Source: Spongilla lacustris (Eukaryota > Porifera > Demospongiae > Spongillida > Spongillidae). Taken from it: a stretch of DNA of 64,000 nt. The notes beneath the pieces are model-generated. The model saw nothing but the letters and a program-made list of their open reading frames with translations, was not told where the DNA came from and searched no databases. How positions within the stretch are numbered: position 1 is the stretch's first letter; every line of letters begins with the position of its first letter. The DNA lies in assembly GCA_949361645.1 (NCBI GenBank), contig OX442420.1:7775584-7839583 (forward strand), in the 5' to 3' direction. The position numbers and the translations under genes were made by a program. Shown in pieces: positions 1 through 10,440 of this stretch.

Positions 1-37
1 TATCATTTTGTATTTTTTAATAATGTCTCCTCATCAG

Positions 38-838
38 GTGTGGTGATGGTGTGAGGCAGTTATATCAGTCATCAGAGGTTGAGGATTTCCTGACAGGAAC
101 GCCATCTACATGTGATAAAGCCATCTATTGTCACGGGGCACTTCGTAAGGTGATCACGGTTTTTTTTTAACACTGTGTTGGTATATTATGCTAATGCTCT
201 GCAACCCTAGATCAGTGTACATAGGCCAACTCAGTTGGGATCTGTATTGATTCAAATACAGGAACTTGGGGAGATGTCTATCGCCACTCTGATAGATGAA
301 CATGTTGATTATAGGCTGCTTCTCCCTCCCACCATTAACCTGCAAACTCGTGTCACCTGGGGCAAAGCAACAGTGACAGCTGAATGTGACACTGTTGATG
401 TGGGTGACTTTGTGCTATACGTAGACAGGGTTGGATCTCCTGTAAGTCCACCAAATAAGTGTGTCCTTTATTACATGTACAGTGCTATTATAGATGGAGG
501 TAGGAATCTTATTGAGCTGCTTCGAAAGTGACAGCACCCGGTACTGTATGGTACAGCATATGGATCCTCACATGGTGGCCAGTGGACAGCCGTGCCTCAA
601 CCAGTTTGATTGCCCACTTCTGACACTTACAAAGGTCATTCGAGTCCTTTCTCCTGCTGCCATTGTTCGTGCCATTTCAGTGGTACATCAGTGCTCCTCA
701 ACATGTGTTGTGGATTCTATGCATATTGCTACCAGGATGGAACAACAGAGAGTGACTGAAAACACATTGCGTTTGAAACATGACTGGAGTAATACTGTGT
801 ACTGTTATAATGTTTACTGCATTGCAAATAATATTTAA
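38..838 (+). CDS. 3' end of an unrecognised multi-exon gene
   Basis: Three exons can be chained: about 38-149, 211-441 and 494-838. The introns are 150-210 (61 bp, starts gtgatc, ends ctag) and 442-493 (52 bp, starts gtaagt, ends atag). Both junctions are phase 0, so the reading frame runs without a stop to TAA at 836-838. An AATAAA polyadenylation signal follows at 859-864. The upstream part lies outside the window. The last exon contains a spaced Cys/His patch (VHQCSSTC) after a hydrophobic stretch (VIRVLSPAAIVRAISVV). I do not recognise the family. A cellular gene or a domesticated-transposon C-terminus are both possible. I am fairly sure this is real coding sequence because frame and splice sites agree, and unsure of the exact first-exon boundary. 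Confidence 0.55.
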
Positions 839-1601
839 AAGATTGGTAACAAGCAAAGAATAAAAAAACATTAGAAGTGCGCTAAATAAGGATTTACGGT
901 ATAGCTCTAAATTTCACGGGTGATTCATCAGCTATTTCACACATGAATCAGGTGCGGTTGATAATGATTCACCCGTGATATTTTAAGAGGCGTAGCACGA
1001 CTGCTCCCGAAAAGTTGTGATTCACCCGTGTACTACTCGAGACGCTACGCAAGCGTTAACGTCAGTGATTCATTGTTAAAAAGCTGGCCGTGTAGTACAT
1101 GAGCACATACATGTACATGGAAGAAGCTATTTCAGATAATAATAATCGCCAACTGGCCATTTTGTAACACAATGTCGTATGGGTCGGGAAAAACAGCTTC
1201 ATCCACTTGCTGCTTCCGAAATTAGCCAACATACAACCGATGATAATATGTACGCAGGGTTTTGGGCGCGCACGTGACGTTTATACGTCCCCTGTCTTAT
1301 GACGTTTTCTGTTTATACGATGACGTTTCTGTTTAATTTTTAGTTTTATTTGTAGTCTAGTCGTTTATTACTATGACGTTTTTTTGTTTATACGCCCAAG
1401 GTCTAAAAAAACGTCTCAATGTTTGCACGTGACCCATGGTATGACTGCAATTACACCGGTAGGCCTGCAAGTAAGTGCTTAGAAATTATGCGTTCACAAA
1501 TTACGTCACGCCTTTTCTGGCCATTCTCGTCACTTACTATCTCACACTAATGTATGAACAGTCGATAGATAATATATTATAGCTCTGATACCGGTAGGCC
1601 T

Positions 1602-1639
<38 letters not shown>

Positions 1640-2295
1640 CCCTCTTCCATGCAGCGTGCCGTAGCTTTGGAATGCTCCTTAATAAGTACTGTATTAGAAC
1701 TCGTCTCGGATGTCGGGTGGCATGGTGGGGAGGGGCGTGGTGTAGAAATGTGTACATGTGTCACGATTAGCGGGTGCCCATGGGTTACTTTCACCCAGTA
1801 GCGGGCGGCCATATACTAGTAAGCGAAGCCGCTGGGCCTTAGCTTTATTGGAGGGTTACGGGTACGAAAGTTTATATGACGCGTTGATTATACACCGGCT
1901 GGTCGTGTGGGGGATTTTTCTCGACTTCTGCTGCCCCACATAGTACATGTATGTAGGGGGATTTGAACGGCTAGAATGCCCCAGGCTTGGGGAGATTTGA
2001 AATTGAAAACCGCAATCGTCAAATCCCCACCTTCACCCCATCTGTCCGGCATTGGTAGATGCATTACTATTAACAGTACATATGCATGTAGTTTAAAGAA
2101 TGTGAGAATTAAGAATTGTGTAACCAGCGGGGGGGGTATATAAACCTGCAGGATAAGTCCATACACATGTAGATTATTTACATTGTATCATGCAGCATGA
2201 GGTAGGATTGTTAGTGTGTCTGGCTAAGCAATACATAGCCTATCAACATGTTTCGTAAAGACAGGTGCATTTTCAAGTGATTTTCATGCTTGCAG
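839..2295. other. Intergenic spacer with short inverted repeats and a poly-C run
   Basis: I see no supportable gene here. It holds an imperfect inverted repeat (about 909-926 against 965-982, core TTCACGGGTGATTCA) with a third half-site near 1019-1033. A loosely repeated TGACGTTT / TTTATACG motif runs over about 1275-1395. The element CCGGTAGGCCT appears at about 1456 and again at about 1591, next to a run of 35 C at 1603-1637. The promoter and first exon(s) of gene A probably lie somewhere in this stretch, but I could not identify them. Confidence 0.5.
1603..1637. repeat. Poly-C tract, 35 bp
   Basis: An uninterrupted run of C directly after TAGGCCTA. It is the longest of a dozen G/C homopolymers in this window. 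Confidence 0.95.
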
Positions 2296-5200
2296 CAGGA
2301 GCATTCGGATGGCTCCTATGAGGAAGTTGAGTTACGTACACGAGATAACCATAGCCAGCACGAGCTGCAAGGTGACTTGGGAATTGGGAGGCAGCGATGT
2401 GAAGATCTGACTGGGGGAGTTGTGAACCTGGTTGTGAATGATGACACCAGCTGTGGAGTGTGTGCGGAACGGAGGCTGAAGGTGGATGTTGGCATACAGG
2501 CCGTAGCGACTGTCCAAGATGGCGGAACCGACCCTCCTGCTGAAGAGGCATCACAGCTGACGCAGTTCAAAATGTCGGTGCATCTGGAAGCATTGCTCAC
2601 TGAGCAAAACTCGTTGATTAAGCATTACAAGGAGTTAGACATACGTCATCTCTCTGAAATACAACTGCTGCAGAAGAGGCTTGATGAGAGTGCACAGTCC
2701 CGAAGGGAACTTGAAGAGAAGTACGAAAAATTGCGAGACAAATTATTGAGCGGGCTGAATCCTTTTACAGTGCGTGATTGTCAACAGGATCCAGTGTTAT
2801 GTGTGGGCGGGGAGTTTTCTGAGGAGGTATGTTGATGCATTGGGTGTGGGAGGGAGATTGTGTTTGGAAGCTTTGCGATGCAGTGTAATACACAGTAAAT
2901 GGTTCCGTTGTGTAATTAAACATTTAAAAAACTGCATGCATGTTCATGTAAATTACATTTTAGGCCAAATAGAGGGCCCCTCGAACCCCCTCTTCTATGA
3001 CCTCAGTTTAATAAACTATTATACCCTGTCAAGTTTTTACAATTGTTATGTATTCAAGTGCATGCACAGGTGGTGTGTGTAATATAAAAGAAGATGTTTT
3101 TGTTGTGTATTGTGTTTTAAAACAGGATGTCAAATTGCCTCTCCAAGACGAAGTGATCAGGCTAAAAACACAAATAGCCAAACTGAAAGAAGAAATTCTA
3201 AAGCTGCAATTAGCTGAGGTTTGTCATACAAGTGTACATGTGCATGTACAAGTTAATTCGTACATCTTAATTGCCTATGCATAAATAACATTTGTTGAGT
3301 GCATGGATAGATTATGCCTCATGCCTTTAACAAAGAGAATACCATACGATTTTTCTATAGTTTGAATAATATCACTAATATCATAATAACCACATTTAAA
3401 GTTTATGATAACTGAAACCATGTTAAACCAAATAGTGGGAAAATTTACATTTGCTATTTTTTGCACTGCTAGCATCATTTTATGGATGCCTGGTTGAGAT
3501 TTTCTCTTCAGGACCAGCAGGCAGGCTATGAATAATTAATTAACCACAATTTTTCTTCTTCCAATAATGGATAAAAGATTGACAAGCCCCCCAAACGAAC
3601 GTTGCGGATACTAAAATCTGAGGCTGGATGAATTGATTGGATTGACTTCCAACCGCTGGTAGAGCATCCATTGCTAACAGTTATAATGATCAACACAAAT
3701 GAATATATTATCTACATGTAGTGGGAAAAAGTGGTGGGGCCCTGCTCTTCTGTGAAATATCAGTGTCCTTCCAATTTGTGAAACATTACATGCCTTGAAC
3801 TTTTCCTGCTGTATGGAATTGTACACCCCCACCCACCCACCCACCCACCCCACACACCCCACACTCAACCTTAGTCATGTTATGTATTTCTTCGTCTGTA
3901 TTTGTAAGGCAATGGAGGAGTGCACCAGAGGGAGCAGGCCTCCTTATAAGGGAGAGGAGTGCACCAGTGGGAGCAGGCCTCCTTATAAGGGAAAGATGGA
4001 GGAGTGCACCAGTGGGAGCAGGCCTCTTTGTCAGGGGGATGCTCTTGTGAGGCTGCAGAAGGACAATGAGACCCTTAAAGAGCAAATTGATGTCCTAAAG
4101 CTCCAGGTAAACAGATGAATAGTGCATGTGCACATACATGCATTTGTATGAAATGGTGTCTTATGGATGACCACTGTATGTTAGATAATACTTCCCCCCC
4201 CCCCCCCCCCCCCATGCATACATGTACATGTAGCTTAGTACTTATGAGGAAGACTTTTGTGTAGAGAGAAATGACAGGACAAGAGCAATTGGAAATATTG
4301 CAAATATGAAAGTTGAAATGGAGAGGTTACAGAATGACCTCGCTCTTCACCAGGTCCTTCTTGAGGACATGGAAATGATCGTGGGAAATCAAACAAAGAA
4401 ATTTGTGATAATAATACAGGATGCAAGAGATGAGGTGGCCAGAACAAAGGCTGATCTAGAGGCAGCCAAAGAGGAGATAGCAGTGAAGGTGGCCCAGGTG
4501 AAGCAGTACCAGAAACAGGTGGAGGCGTACAAACAACAGGTAAGCTTTTTAAAAGAGAAATAACCAAATGAAACATTGGACAATTAATTATGACGTGTTG
4601 TAGAGAACTTTAAAGCAGGGATGGTGCAGTATGTTCATGTTCACGATGTACATCTTCTTTTCAGGTTTTTTGAATATATTAACTAGTAAAAATTTCCATT
4701 CTATTTCAGGTTCATATGCCAAATCTGCCAATTATTTAATATGCCTAATTGATGGCTATTTGATTATATATTATCAGTTATAAAAACAATGGTATTTTTT
4801 CATATTTGCCTCATGTATATTTATTTAAATCAAGTTCATAATTAAGTCTAACCACTTCACTGCTGCAATTTGTTGTACTGTGCCATACGGATATAATTCT
4901 CCGATTGATGTGCCCACAGCTTTATTATGTTGCTGCCAACGTCTGCTTCTAGAGAGGTCATTCAAGTCTATATCCTTGTAGTACCAATGTCAACCTTTTT
5001 CTTCTGCAATTACAGCTTCTGTATCTCTTCGAATAATCAGCAGGGTTTTGAATAAATAGGCACCATTGATGTTATTTATGATGACATCATAAATGTATCA
5101 TGTACATGTATATGTTTAGATATACATGTATGCAAGTATGGCAGTTTCGAACTACGCGAATAGCTGAAGTCATGCATGACGTACGTGGTAATAGTCAGTA

Positions 5201-5993
5201 TAGCAGTGATGTGGTTAAAAGCATTGCATTCTTTTATGGTCATGCACCCAGTATAATTTTACATGTACATATATACAGCATGTGTACTGTACGAGTTATG
5301 TTCATTTACATGTAGATACACGGAGATGTGCTGGTGTTGAAAAGTGCTCCAGCAGACTTTGCAGATCAGCAGTCACCACATGAAGCAGAGCAAGATATAC
5401 TCTTCCCCAGTCCCAGCAACATAGGGCAACATGCTGTCTTGCCTCCTATGCACATGCAAGACACCCCACAGACTGATTGTGCTGTGATTGAGGATAACAG
5501 TAAAGCAACTCCAATTCCAATTCATCACAAGAATGACAGTCAGATATGTATACAAAGTTTGAGATCTACACCCAGTTTGATCCCCAAACAAAATCACCCC
5601 CATAGCAGTCCTCTGCCTGCTTCGCCTCGTTTTGTAAGCCAGTTTGCTGTTGGCTCAGTGGATGATGGATCTAATCTGCCCCCTCCTACTCAATCTGTTT
5701 TGCGTAAACTTCACTTTCACCCACCTTTGCATTTGGCAAAGTCATTAAGTGAACCCGGGCTCTCGATCTTGTCACACGTGCGTACAGGATCTGGTTATGT
5801 AGCTGATAGTGAATCGTGCACAGCAATTGATGAGGAGGCTGAATGTGGGAGTGACCTGGGAGTGGGTGCAGGCTCCGTCACAAACACAGATGCTCCCTTT
5901 GATCCAAATCTGCAGTGTATTTGCTGTGGACAAAAGTTCAGGAAGGGCGAGATACAGATATTCAGGCAGCATGTTCTGCAGTGCACAAGATGA
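2296..5993 (+). CDS. Gene A: NEMO/optineurin-like coiled-coil protein with UBAN motif and C-terminal zinc finger
   Basis: The five exons are 2296-2826, 3126-3218, 3909-4106, 4234-4539 and 5316-5993. Every junction is phase 0 with GT-AG ends, giving 601 codons to the TGA at 5991-5993. Exon 1 has an acidic/polar lead and then a heptad-rich segment (SVHLEALLTEQNSLIKHYKE onward) like the N-terminal coil of NEMO-type proteins. Exon 2 is pure coil. Exon 3 has three copies of a 15-residue repeat and then coil. Exon 4 carries EEDFCVERNDR, matching the UBAN signature DFxxERxxR of NEMO, optineurin and ABINs. Exon 5 is a low-complexity S/P-rich linker ending in a CxxC-x12-H-x4-C zinc finger (CICC ... 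HVLQC). Known UBAN proteins bind linear/K63 ubiquitin chains in NF-kB signalling or autophagy; that role here is inferred. The N-terminus may lie in an unseen upstream exon. No kinase domain is visible, unlike genes B and C. Confidence 0.75.
3912..4034 (+). repeat. In-frame tandem repeat in gene A exon 3
   Basis: Three in-frame copies of about 39-45 bp encode variants of EECTSGSRPPYKGKM; the first has CTRGS and the last ends PLCQG. Each copy carries one Cys and a basic Arg/Lys pair. The same repeat reappears inverted at 10340-10437. Confidence 0.85.
4194..4213. repeat. Poly-C tract, 20 bp, in gene A intron
   Basis: A run of 20 C just upstream of the UBAN exon acceptor. The inverted copy of this segment has the matching poly-G at about 8396-8421. 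Confidence 0.95.
4234..4539 (+). CDS. Gene A exon 4: UBAN ubiquitin-binding coil
   Basis: The exon is 102 codons, phase 0 at both ends. The acceptor TACATGTAG|CTT keeps frame with exon 3; the alternative AG at 4237-4238 would hit a stop in phase 0. EEDFCVERNDR sits near residues 5-15 of the exon and aligns with AEDFKSERDDR of gene B. The last ~25 codons (AKEEIAVKVAQVKQYQKQVE...) are almost identical in DNA to genes B and C although the rest of the exon is diverged. Confidence 0.75.
5316..5993 (+). CDS. Gene A last exon: S/P-rich linker and CC-H-C zinc finger
   Basis: Acceptor TTACATGTAG|ATACAC, phase 0. About 190 residues of Ser/Pro/His-rich linker without predicted fold precede an acidic stretch (DEEAECGSD). 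The terminal finger then has two Cys in CICC, a basic loop FRKGEI, His and a final Cys. NEMO also ends in a CCHC finger that reads ubiquitin, so the ordering coil-UBAN-finger supports the family call. An ATTAAA at 6100-6105 is a possible polyadenylation signal. The exon is duplicated at 10441-11033, where it is broken. Confidence 0.75.
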   Translation: MHGDVLVLKSAPADFADQQSPHEAEQDILFPSPSNIGQHAVLPPMHMQDTPQTDCAVIEDNSKATPIPIHHKNDSQICIQSLRSTPSLIPKQNHPHSSPLPASPRFVSQFAVGSVDDGSNLPPPTQSVLRKLHFHPPLHLAKSLSEPGLSILSHVRTGSGYVADSESCTAIDEEAECGSDLGVGAGSVTNTDAPFDPNLQCICCGQKFRKGEIQIFRQHVLQCTR

Positions 5994-6625
5994 GGTAGTC
6001 TGTAGAATACTGAGACAGGCAGTATGACATCTTTAAATTGTATTTTTGCATGTGTATATGTTGATCAATATTGTGCATACTGTATGAATTGCATGTCTTA
6101 TTAAAGTTACCTGTGCAATATATTTATACATGTATAGGATTGTGTACATGTAATACAAAACAACAGGTGTATGTGTACATGTATGTTCCCGATCCACATG
6201 CAGTCATATCTATAAATCAACATGATATGCATGTATATGTATCATTGATCAAACACTCTTTGAAGAGTATGGCCACCAACTTAATTGGCACACAAATGCG
6301 ATAATTCGTATATCACTATTCTGTACGATGGGTTCAGGAGTCTCTCCAGGCCAGTATAGGCTGATATGTGTATACTGTGTACAAGCTTATTCCACACTCT
6401 AATTTATTTTGCATCATGTACATGGGTTTAGGTTTAGTCTGCAAGGTCAAGATTGTCCAGTCCTATCACAAGAGTGCCAAAGGTCATATTGTGTTATCCA
6501 TTTACATGAGGTGAACAGAGCATAGATATCTAAAGGATGAGCACTAAAATCTGGGGGGGGGGGGGGGGGGGGGGGGGATGACAATGTGACCAGTGGAGAA
6601 GATGTGGTCCCTACGATGTCAGTGT

Positions 6626-6667
<42 letters not shown>

Positions 6668-7030
6668 ATGTGTGTGTGTGTGTGTGTTGTGTGTGTGTGT
6701 GTGTGTTTATGTGTGTGTTTATGTGTGTGTGTTTATGTGTGTGTGTTGTGTGTATGTGTGTGTTGTGTGTGTGTGTGTGTGTATGTGTGTGTGTGCGTGC
6801 ATGTGTTACTATTTATATACATGCATGTATGTAACCGCTATGAATATCACTGGCATGGTTATGTGCATTGTGAGCCGGAGGAGGGTTTCTGTAGTGCTGA
6901 CCTTTTACGTTAACAAACGTAGCATCCTACATGTACGTTACGTTGTCGCATCGCATATACTATTACTATATATATGTAATGATTATAAATACGTCATTCG
7001 ACTCATCAGCATGCAGTTTGTCGTCGGGAC
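5994..7030. other. Spacer with poly-G and GT-rich microsatellite
   Basis: No gene is supported. Compared with the duplicate at 11034-11596, this copy carries an extra ~450 bp (about 6416-6866). That extra piece includes a 25-bp poly-G run (6553-6577) and a GT repeat. The rest is collinear with the duplicate and forms the receptor 5' flank, including the palindromic pair AACGTA.../...TACGTT near 6915-6945. Confidence 0.6.
6628..6800. repeat. (GT)n microsatellite with TTATGT interruptions
   Basis: About 170 bp of alternating TG interrupted by TTATG and TTGTG steps. Apparent Val/Cys-only reading frames here are translations of the repeat, not genes. Confidence 0.95.
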
Positions 7031-7985
7031 ATGTACATGAATCGATCAGTCTGGGAGGTCGACATTGTATTCACCATAGTCAATGGCGTCGCTGTGCTCG
7101 TGTGTCTACTGGCAGCCGTCTTGGTGTTTAGTTTAAGACTGCACAAGAAAATTGTTTATCGGCTCGCTCTCTAAGACTCTATCAAGTGTTGTCATCACTG
7201 CTCTTTGCAACAGTGGAAACGATGCAAATCATTTTTATCAATTACGACACTAACCCAGGGTCCGGTCTTATAGTGGAGCGTGTACTGCTGTTGGGTTATT
7301 TGTCATGTATACGCGGTGGATGAAACTACTTTTCACGATGTGGGTAACCTTTCATATCTTCTGTTTTGGAGTACTACGAAAGAACATCGATAAGCTTGAA
7401 GTATTGTACGTCGCAACCTCGCTACTCGTACCTGCAATGATAGCTATTGTTCCTCTGACAACCAAAACGTACTTGCATTACAATACCACCCAAATATTTC
7501 ATAGCTACTGCTATATTTACAGTGTGAATTATAGCGGTGATCTTCAGATAATTGAAAGGTTTACTTTGTGGGACGGACCAGCATTGGTTATTCTCTCAGC
7601 AACATCCATTGGAATGGTAGTTATGGTGATCACTATTGCCAGACTTCTATGTCGGAAAGTCCAGTACGACCCAACCCATGGCACGGACAACTATTGGAAG
7701 GCTCTTAAAGAGCTCCTACCGTTGGCCGCATTCCCAATACTGTTCTTTATCTTCAAACTACCGGAGCTCGTATTCGACATATACGTTGCAATAATCGGTT
7801 CACCTAGCGAATCGTCGCTTGCCGTTACTTTATTGTCCATTGCGCTATGGAGTTTGGCTTCAGGCATTACTCTTCTTATTCACCTCTCTGTGGCGAAGTG
7901 CATGTGTTTTGCAAAGAAGAACATAGTGATAACTTTTTCACCAACAGAACTCCAATACTCGATCTATAGCTCTCTACCTCAATAA
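7031..7985 (+). pseudogene. 7TM receptor, copy 1 (frameshifted)
   Basis: This is collinear with the intact receptor at 11597-12541. The ATG at 7031 opens the same N-terminus (MYMNRSVWEVDIVF), but an 8-bp insertion near 7173-7183 brings a TAA into frame after ...RLAL. A second, 5-bp insertion lies near 7262. The net +13 moves the rest of the protein to the next frame, in which it stays open from about 7290 to the TAA at 7983-7985. The downstream part keeps TM segments 3-7. Either it is a recent pseudogene or a shortened protein starts at an internal Met (MYTRWMKLLF..., 7305). Confidence 0.8.
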
Positions 7986-8000
7986 TAACTATACTAGTAA

Positions 8001-8389
8001 TTTACTAGCTGCGAGCAAATTTTATTAATCGTATCCATTAGTACAGTGTTATTATTTGATTTGATTTGACTTGATTTGATTTTACATGTATCTGTGCACA
8101 TTGTGAGATGTATTATCTCTCATACAGTATATAGAACCACTATCTATGATAGAACTTGTCAGTCTTGTGCCGTATCATGAAAGTCACGAGGGCGGCCATC
8201 TTAGGGGGCTTGTCCAAACTATTTTTGGAAAAATAGCGTCATTGTGACGTTAGGGAATTTTATTCAATGTTCGCACTGAAGTTTTTGTTTTTATAGCTAC
8301 AATGTAGCTGCAGCGTTGACTCCAGTGGCAGCAGTTATGTCTATTAAGACTACACTTTTCGGAAGAGTAGTGAAATATGTTACTAAGCT
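8001..8389. other. Spacer, no gene seen
   Basis: AT-rich receptor 3' flank with a short TTGATTTGA-type simple repeat at about 8055-8083. Nothing else is supportable. Confidence 0.5.
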
Positions 8390-8569
8390 ATGCATGGGGG
8401 GGGGGGGGGGGGGGGGGGGGGAAGTATTATCTAACTCACCGTGGTCATCCATAAGACGCCATTTCATACAAATGCATGTATGTGCACATGCAATATTCAT
8501 CTGTTTACCTGGAGCTTTAGGACATCAATTTGCTCTTTAAGGGTCTCATTGTCCTTCTGCAGCATCATG
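8390..8569 (-). pseudogene. Inverted fragment of gene A exon 3 and following intron
   Basis: This is the reverse complement of about 4056-4240. The end of exon 3 (codons for LQKDNETLKEQIDVLKLQ) and its GT donor are recognisable, followed by the intron with the poly-C run, here a poly-G run at about 8396-8421. It is too short to function. It continues, after the inserted element 8570-10339, at 10340-10437. Confidence 0.8.
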
Positions 8570-10339
8570 CAGGGCCGTCGAGAGCTGGCACGGGCCCCAG
8601 GGCTATATAGCCCTTCCGGGCCCCATTAAGGCCACTTTGAATTGCAAAGTTGGTTCCCGTCCGGTCTACACACTGCTCATGATGCGGGAGGGCGGGTCCA
8701 TTTTCATCATCCAGTACAGGAAGTGATGTCACAATGCATTGTATATAAATGCGTGATGTATCTTTTAGCGTCACGTGTACATACATACGAATATTAATTA
8801 TATACCCGGCACATTCATTACCGTCCACGTAAAAACACAAGACGTCTCTTTAGTATTGTAATTGCTTCAATTCAAAGTGGCCTTAACATGTAAATCAGAA
8901 TTACGGAAACCATCGACAGAGTACAGGCTGTACAGCTTTTTTGGTGATATCCCTACTTTTCAATCTTAAAGGAAATGGTTGGAGACATGCTGCTGTATAT
9001 CATAAGGACTGCTACTTACAAGCACATCATATATTCCTCGAAGGGTCAGTTTTTCATTTTCTAACATATACATGTACATGTACATGTATATACTTCGAAG
9101 TTTTTCCACAGTTAGAGTCAAAGATGGAGCTATTTACAAGTGTTTCTTCGTTTCTAGCCGTTTACACTCAACTTTCACTTTCGATTAACTTTCAAAAAAT
9201 GGGGGAAATTCATTACTATTCGAATAAATAGAATAATGGGCAGATTAGTATTTTTAGAAATATTAAGCGGGCGGGGACGGGAACCAACCATTGGGATGGG
9301 TGCGGTAAAACACCATACAGGTCACTTTCGTGTATCAGTTGGGTTATAAGATGTTAGTTCATGTGGCGAAAATTAAAAACACTTGCTGCGTGCCGGTATG
9401 ATCAGTTATGTAACATTTACCTACAGGCATATGTTACGCGCGAAGCATGGATTTGCGCAATCTAGGGACGCAATCCAGGGATTGCTTGTGCACAAAGCAT
9501 AAATCAGGACAATCGTAGTGGAACATGCGTTCGCACTTCGCAGTAATAAAAAAAAAGCCCTACGATGTATAGGCCTACAAATACTACATGTATTGTTCTC
9601 TATTGATGAGACAAGCACAGTGAACTGCACCATGTGCATGCATATATAGTTTAGAACTCTTGAAAATGAGGTAAGGTTCATCACGTCTTGATGAGTAGTC
9701 CTTCGTGTCTCCCTTTGTACTATTGGTTGGCAAGCCTCCAATAATGCTACCAAATATGAAATACATTTCCCTGAGATATCTCTTTTTCCTCACCATCACG
9801 TTTCAGCAGAAATATACATGTATGGAGGCAAATTGTTACACCAAGATTTTCATTGGCCTAGCATCAGTTGCATGTATAAAGTACTTAGTTCCATTGAATT
9901 TTATATACATGTAGCCAATCAGCCCAAGGCTAATTTCCATTAATAAAAATGACACTGTAACTCATTTTATTCTATCGTAGTCGGTGAACTGAGGTGCATG
10001 TTCGTGACGAAGCCTAAACATTTCAAAACTCTTTTGGTAGGGTCGCGGTTCTCCTCTCTTACAGCCCTTTCCTTTCTTTTCTGCCACTCGGACTTGTGCT
10101 TGTACATTTTAGAAAATGAATCAATTAAAATTTTATACGGTACATTCTATTCTGCACGGAACGTATACAATTTATTGCGCCTGGGCAATGATAAAAACAA
10201 AATATCACACAAAAAAAAGACCAGCCGGGCGGCCCGGGCCCCATGTTTAATAACGGGCCCCAGGGTCAGCAGCCCCCCCGCCCCTCCCCCCCCCCCCCCG
10301 CCCCTCCCCCCCCCCCCCCCCCCCCTCTCGGCGGCCCTG
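8570..10339. mobile_element. hAT-like non-autonomous DNA transposon (about 1.77 kb)
   Basis: The two ends are inverted copies of CAGGGCCGYCGAGAG: left at 8570-8584, right end ...CTCTCGGCGGCCCTG at 10325-10339. Many hAT-superfamily elements have CAGGG(G/C)-type ends. It splits an inverted gene A exon fragment, which is good evidence of insertion. No 8-bp target duplication is apparent: flanks GCATCATG and TGACCAAA differ, and some target bases seem lost. Internally there is a perfect 19-bp inverted repeat (about 8628-8646 against 8868-8886), a second inverted pair (TTGGTTCCCGTCC near 8649, its complement near 9276), and C-rich sequence at the right end. No transposase ORF is seen. Confidence 0.65.
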
Positions 10340-10437
10340 TGACCAAAAGGCCTGCTCCCTCTGGTGCACTCCTCCATTTTTCCCTTATAAGGAGGCCTGC
10401 TCCCACTGGTGCACTCCTCCATCTTTCCCTTATAAGG
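10340..10437 (-). pseudogene. Inverted fragment of gene A exon 3 repeat
   Basis: The reverse complement encodes MEECTSGSRPPYKGKMEEC-type repeats, i.e. the 5' part of gene A exon 3. It is the other half of the fragment at 8390-8569. It joins directly to the direct-orientation zinc-finger exon copy at about 10438-10441. Confidence 0.8.
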
Positions 10438-10440
10438 ACA

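Noticed and set aside
6586..7040. Long frames rich in Val and Cys
   Set aside because: They are translations of the GT microsatellite; all frames are open by composition.
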